DNA of 64,000 bases from Certhia americana (taxonomy: Eukaryota; Chordata; Aves; Passeriformes; Certhiidae), in NCBI GenBank assembly GCA_018697195.1, contig CM031858.1:134424396-134488395 (forward strand), in the 5' to 3' direction. The stretch's first letter is position 1, and every line of letters starts with the position of its first letter. Positions 63,480 to 64,000 of this stretch are shown piece after piece. The translations under genes were made by a program, and so were the position numbers. Under the pieces are notes generated by a model. It saw nothing but the letters and a program-made list of their open reading frames with translations, ran no database searches and was not told where the DNA came from.

Positions 63480-63501
63480 TGCCCGTCAAGCCTGACGGGC
63501 A
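63480..63501. repeat. Perfect 9-bp inverted repeat in the island
   Basis: TGCCCGTCA, a 4-nt loop AGCC, then TGACGGGCA. If transcribed it would fold into a short G+C-rich hairpin. If not, it is a compact palindromic protein-binding candidate just upstream of the likely start region. Confidence 0.8.
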
Positions 63502-63632
63502 AACGCCCCCCTCTTTCCGCCCCCCCCGGTCCCGGAAAGCCCCTCCCTCGCCCCCTCCCTCGCCCGCACCTCCTGCCGCCTGTCAGTCGGAGCGGAGCGC
63601 GGCGCGGGCAGCGGAGGCGGCGCGGCAACGGC

Positions 63633-63790
63633 AGAGAGCGGGCGGGAGAGGGAGAGAGAGAGCGAGGAGCCAAGCTCTCCCCTCCCTCTCTCCCTCCCTC
63701 CCTCTCTTCCTTCCTCCTTTCTCCCTCCCTCCCTCGCTCCTTCCCCTGCTCCCTCCCTCTGCTCTTTCTGCTTCTCTCTCCCTTCATTCT
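63633..63790 (+). repeat. Purine tract switching to long pyrimidine tract
   Basis: From 63,633 to about 63,670 the plus strand is G/A-rich (GGGAGAGGGAGAGAGAGAG). After a few bases it switches to C/T-rich from 63,674 to about 63,790 (CTCCCT/CCTCCCTCC repeats). The two halves are partly complementary, so a folded-back hairpin or, within the pyrimidine half, a triplex is possible. Such tracts are common in TATA-less promoters and 5' leaders. Confidence 0.85.
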
Positions 63791-64000
63791 CGCTTTCCGT
63801 TTCACCCACCCCGATCTCCGTTTCTCTTCCCCTCTTCCTCCGTCACACGCGCACACGCTCTTTCCCTTCTCCTTGTTTTTCTGTCATTTGACTTTGCATC
63901 TCAAGGCGGCCACGGGCTTCTCTATGAATCCCTTCTGTTGATCTGTCACTCTCCCTCCACCCCCGTCCCCTCCCAGCTGCACTCCTGTACCTGGAACAAG
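63791..64000 (+). other. Probable 5' leader (partial first exon) with short uORF
   Basis: After the pyrimidine tract the sequence becomes leader-like and runs off the window without a splice donor or a sustained coding frame. A six-codon upstream frame (ATG at 63,924, stop TGA ending 63,941; Met-Asn-Pro-Phe-Cys) is present. The ATG context TCTATGA is weak for initiation. Direction and exon status are inferred from position beside the island. No gene can be named. Confidence 0.4.

Larger units (their letters stand above)
62790..63920. promoter_or_regulatory. CpG island promoter of an off-window gene
   Basis: G+C and CpG content rise abruptly from about 62,790 and stay high to about 63,660. 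A pyrimidine-rich leader-like part with fewer CpGs follows. Sp1-type GGGCGGG occurs near 62,884 and again near 63,640. There is no TATA box, and dispersed initiator-like sequences (e.g. TGTCAGTCGG near 63,582) fit TATA-less initiation. The long open frames in this stretch on both strands (up to 308 codons) are Pro/Arg/Ser-rich by-products of G+C richness and purine tracts, not genes. I infer rightward transcription because no exon is found to the left and the sequence becomes 5'-UTR-like towards 64,000. Gene identity is unknown. Confidence 0.88.

Noticed and set aside
62930..63856. 308-codon minus-strand ORF in the CpG island
   Set aside because: Arg/Gly/Glu-rich low-complexity reading produced by purine tracts and G+C-rich DNA. 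Competing frames of 240 and 262 codons exist on the other strand, and no domain is visible.
63153..63941. 262-codon plus-strand ORF in the CpG island
   Set aside because: Pro/Ser/Leu-rich by-product of the pyrimidine tract, ending in the small uORF. There is no domain and no plausible start context.

Overview
The window is vertebrate nuclear DNA from a bird, most likely a songbird. Two things support this. First, at least nine CR1 LINE fragments carry the avian 3' end (TCATAGAATCA..GGTTGGAA..). Second, a SINE at about 16,145-16,290 joins a tRNA-Ile-like body to a CR1-like tail, which matches the TguSINE1 design known from passerines. Base composition is strongly A+T-rich except for a CpG island at the right edge. 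No bacterial, plasmid or phage gene organisation is visible, and I could not identify any protein-coding exon with confidence.

Layout. 1-8,600: unique A+T-rich DNA with a possible old LTR (2,430-2,980) and a 26-bp perfect palindrome. 8,600-24,800: the repeat-bearing part, with a sense CR1 reverse-transcriptase fragment, a sense CR1 3' end split by a solo LTR of about 700 bp in the opposite orientation, the SINE, and three antisense CR1 copies. One of those copies contains an unusual perfect hairpin. Blocks resembling conserved non-coding elements lie at about 12.1 and 21.6 kb. 24,800-33,600: nearly repeat-free, with further blocks of this kind at about 26.6, 27.7, 29.6, 31.4 and 32.0 kb. 33,600-42,700: four more antisense CR1 fragments. 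42,700-62,600: about 20 kb in which I recognise no transposable element, only homopolymer runs, a CTCF-like site and one unidentified 123-codon ORF. 62,600-64,000: a heat-shock-element match, then a CpG island with GC boxes, a POU octamer, a (CCGT)5 run and a purine/pyrimidine switch. This is almost certainly the promoter and 5' leader of a gene whose coding part lies beyond base 64,000.

Interpretation. The simplest reading is a gene desert flanking a developmentally regulated gene. The right-edge island would be the promoter, and the non-repetitive, motif-dense blocks would be candidate distal enhancers. Seven of the nine CR1 fragments are antisense to the presumed rightward transcription. 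Gene identity, direction of transcription and conservation of the blocks cannot be settled from this sequence alone. All 'CNE-like' calls rest on sequence texture and motifs, not on an alignment.
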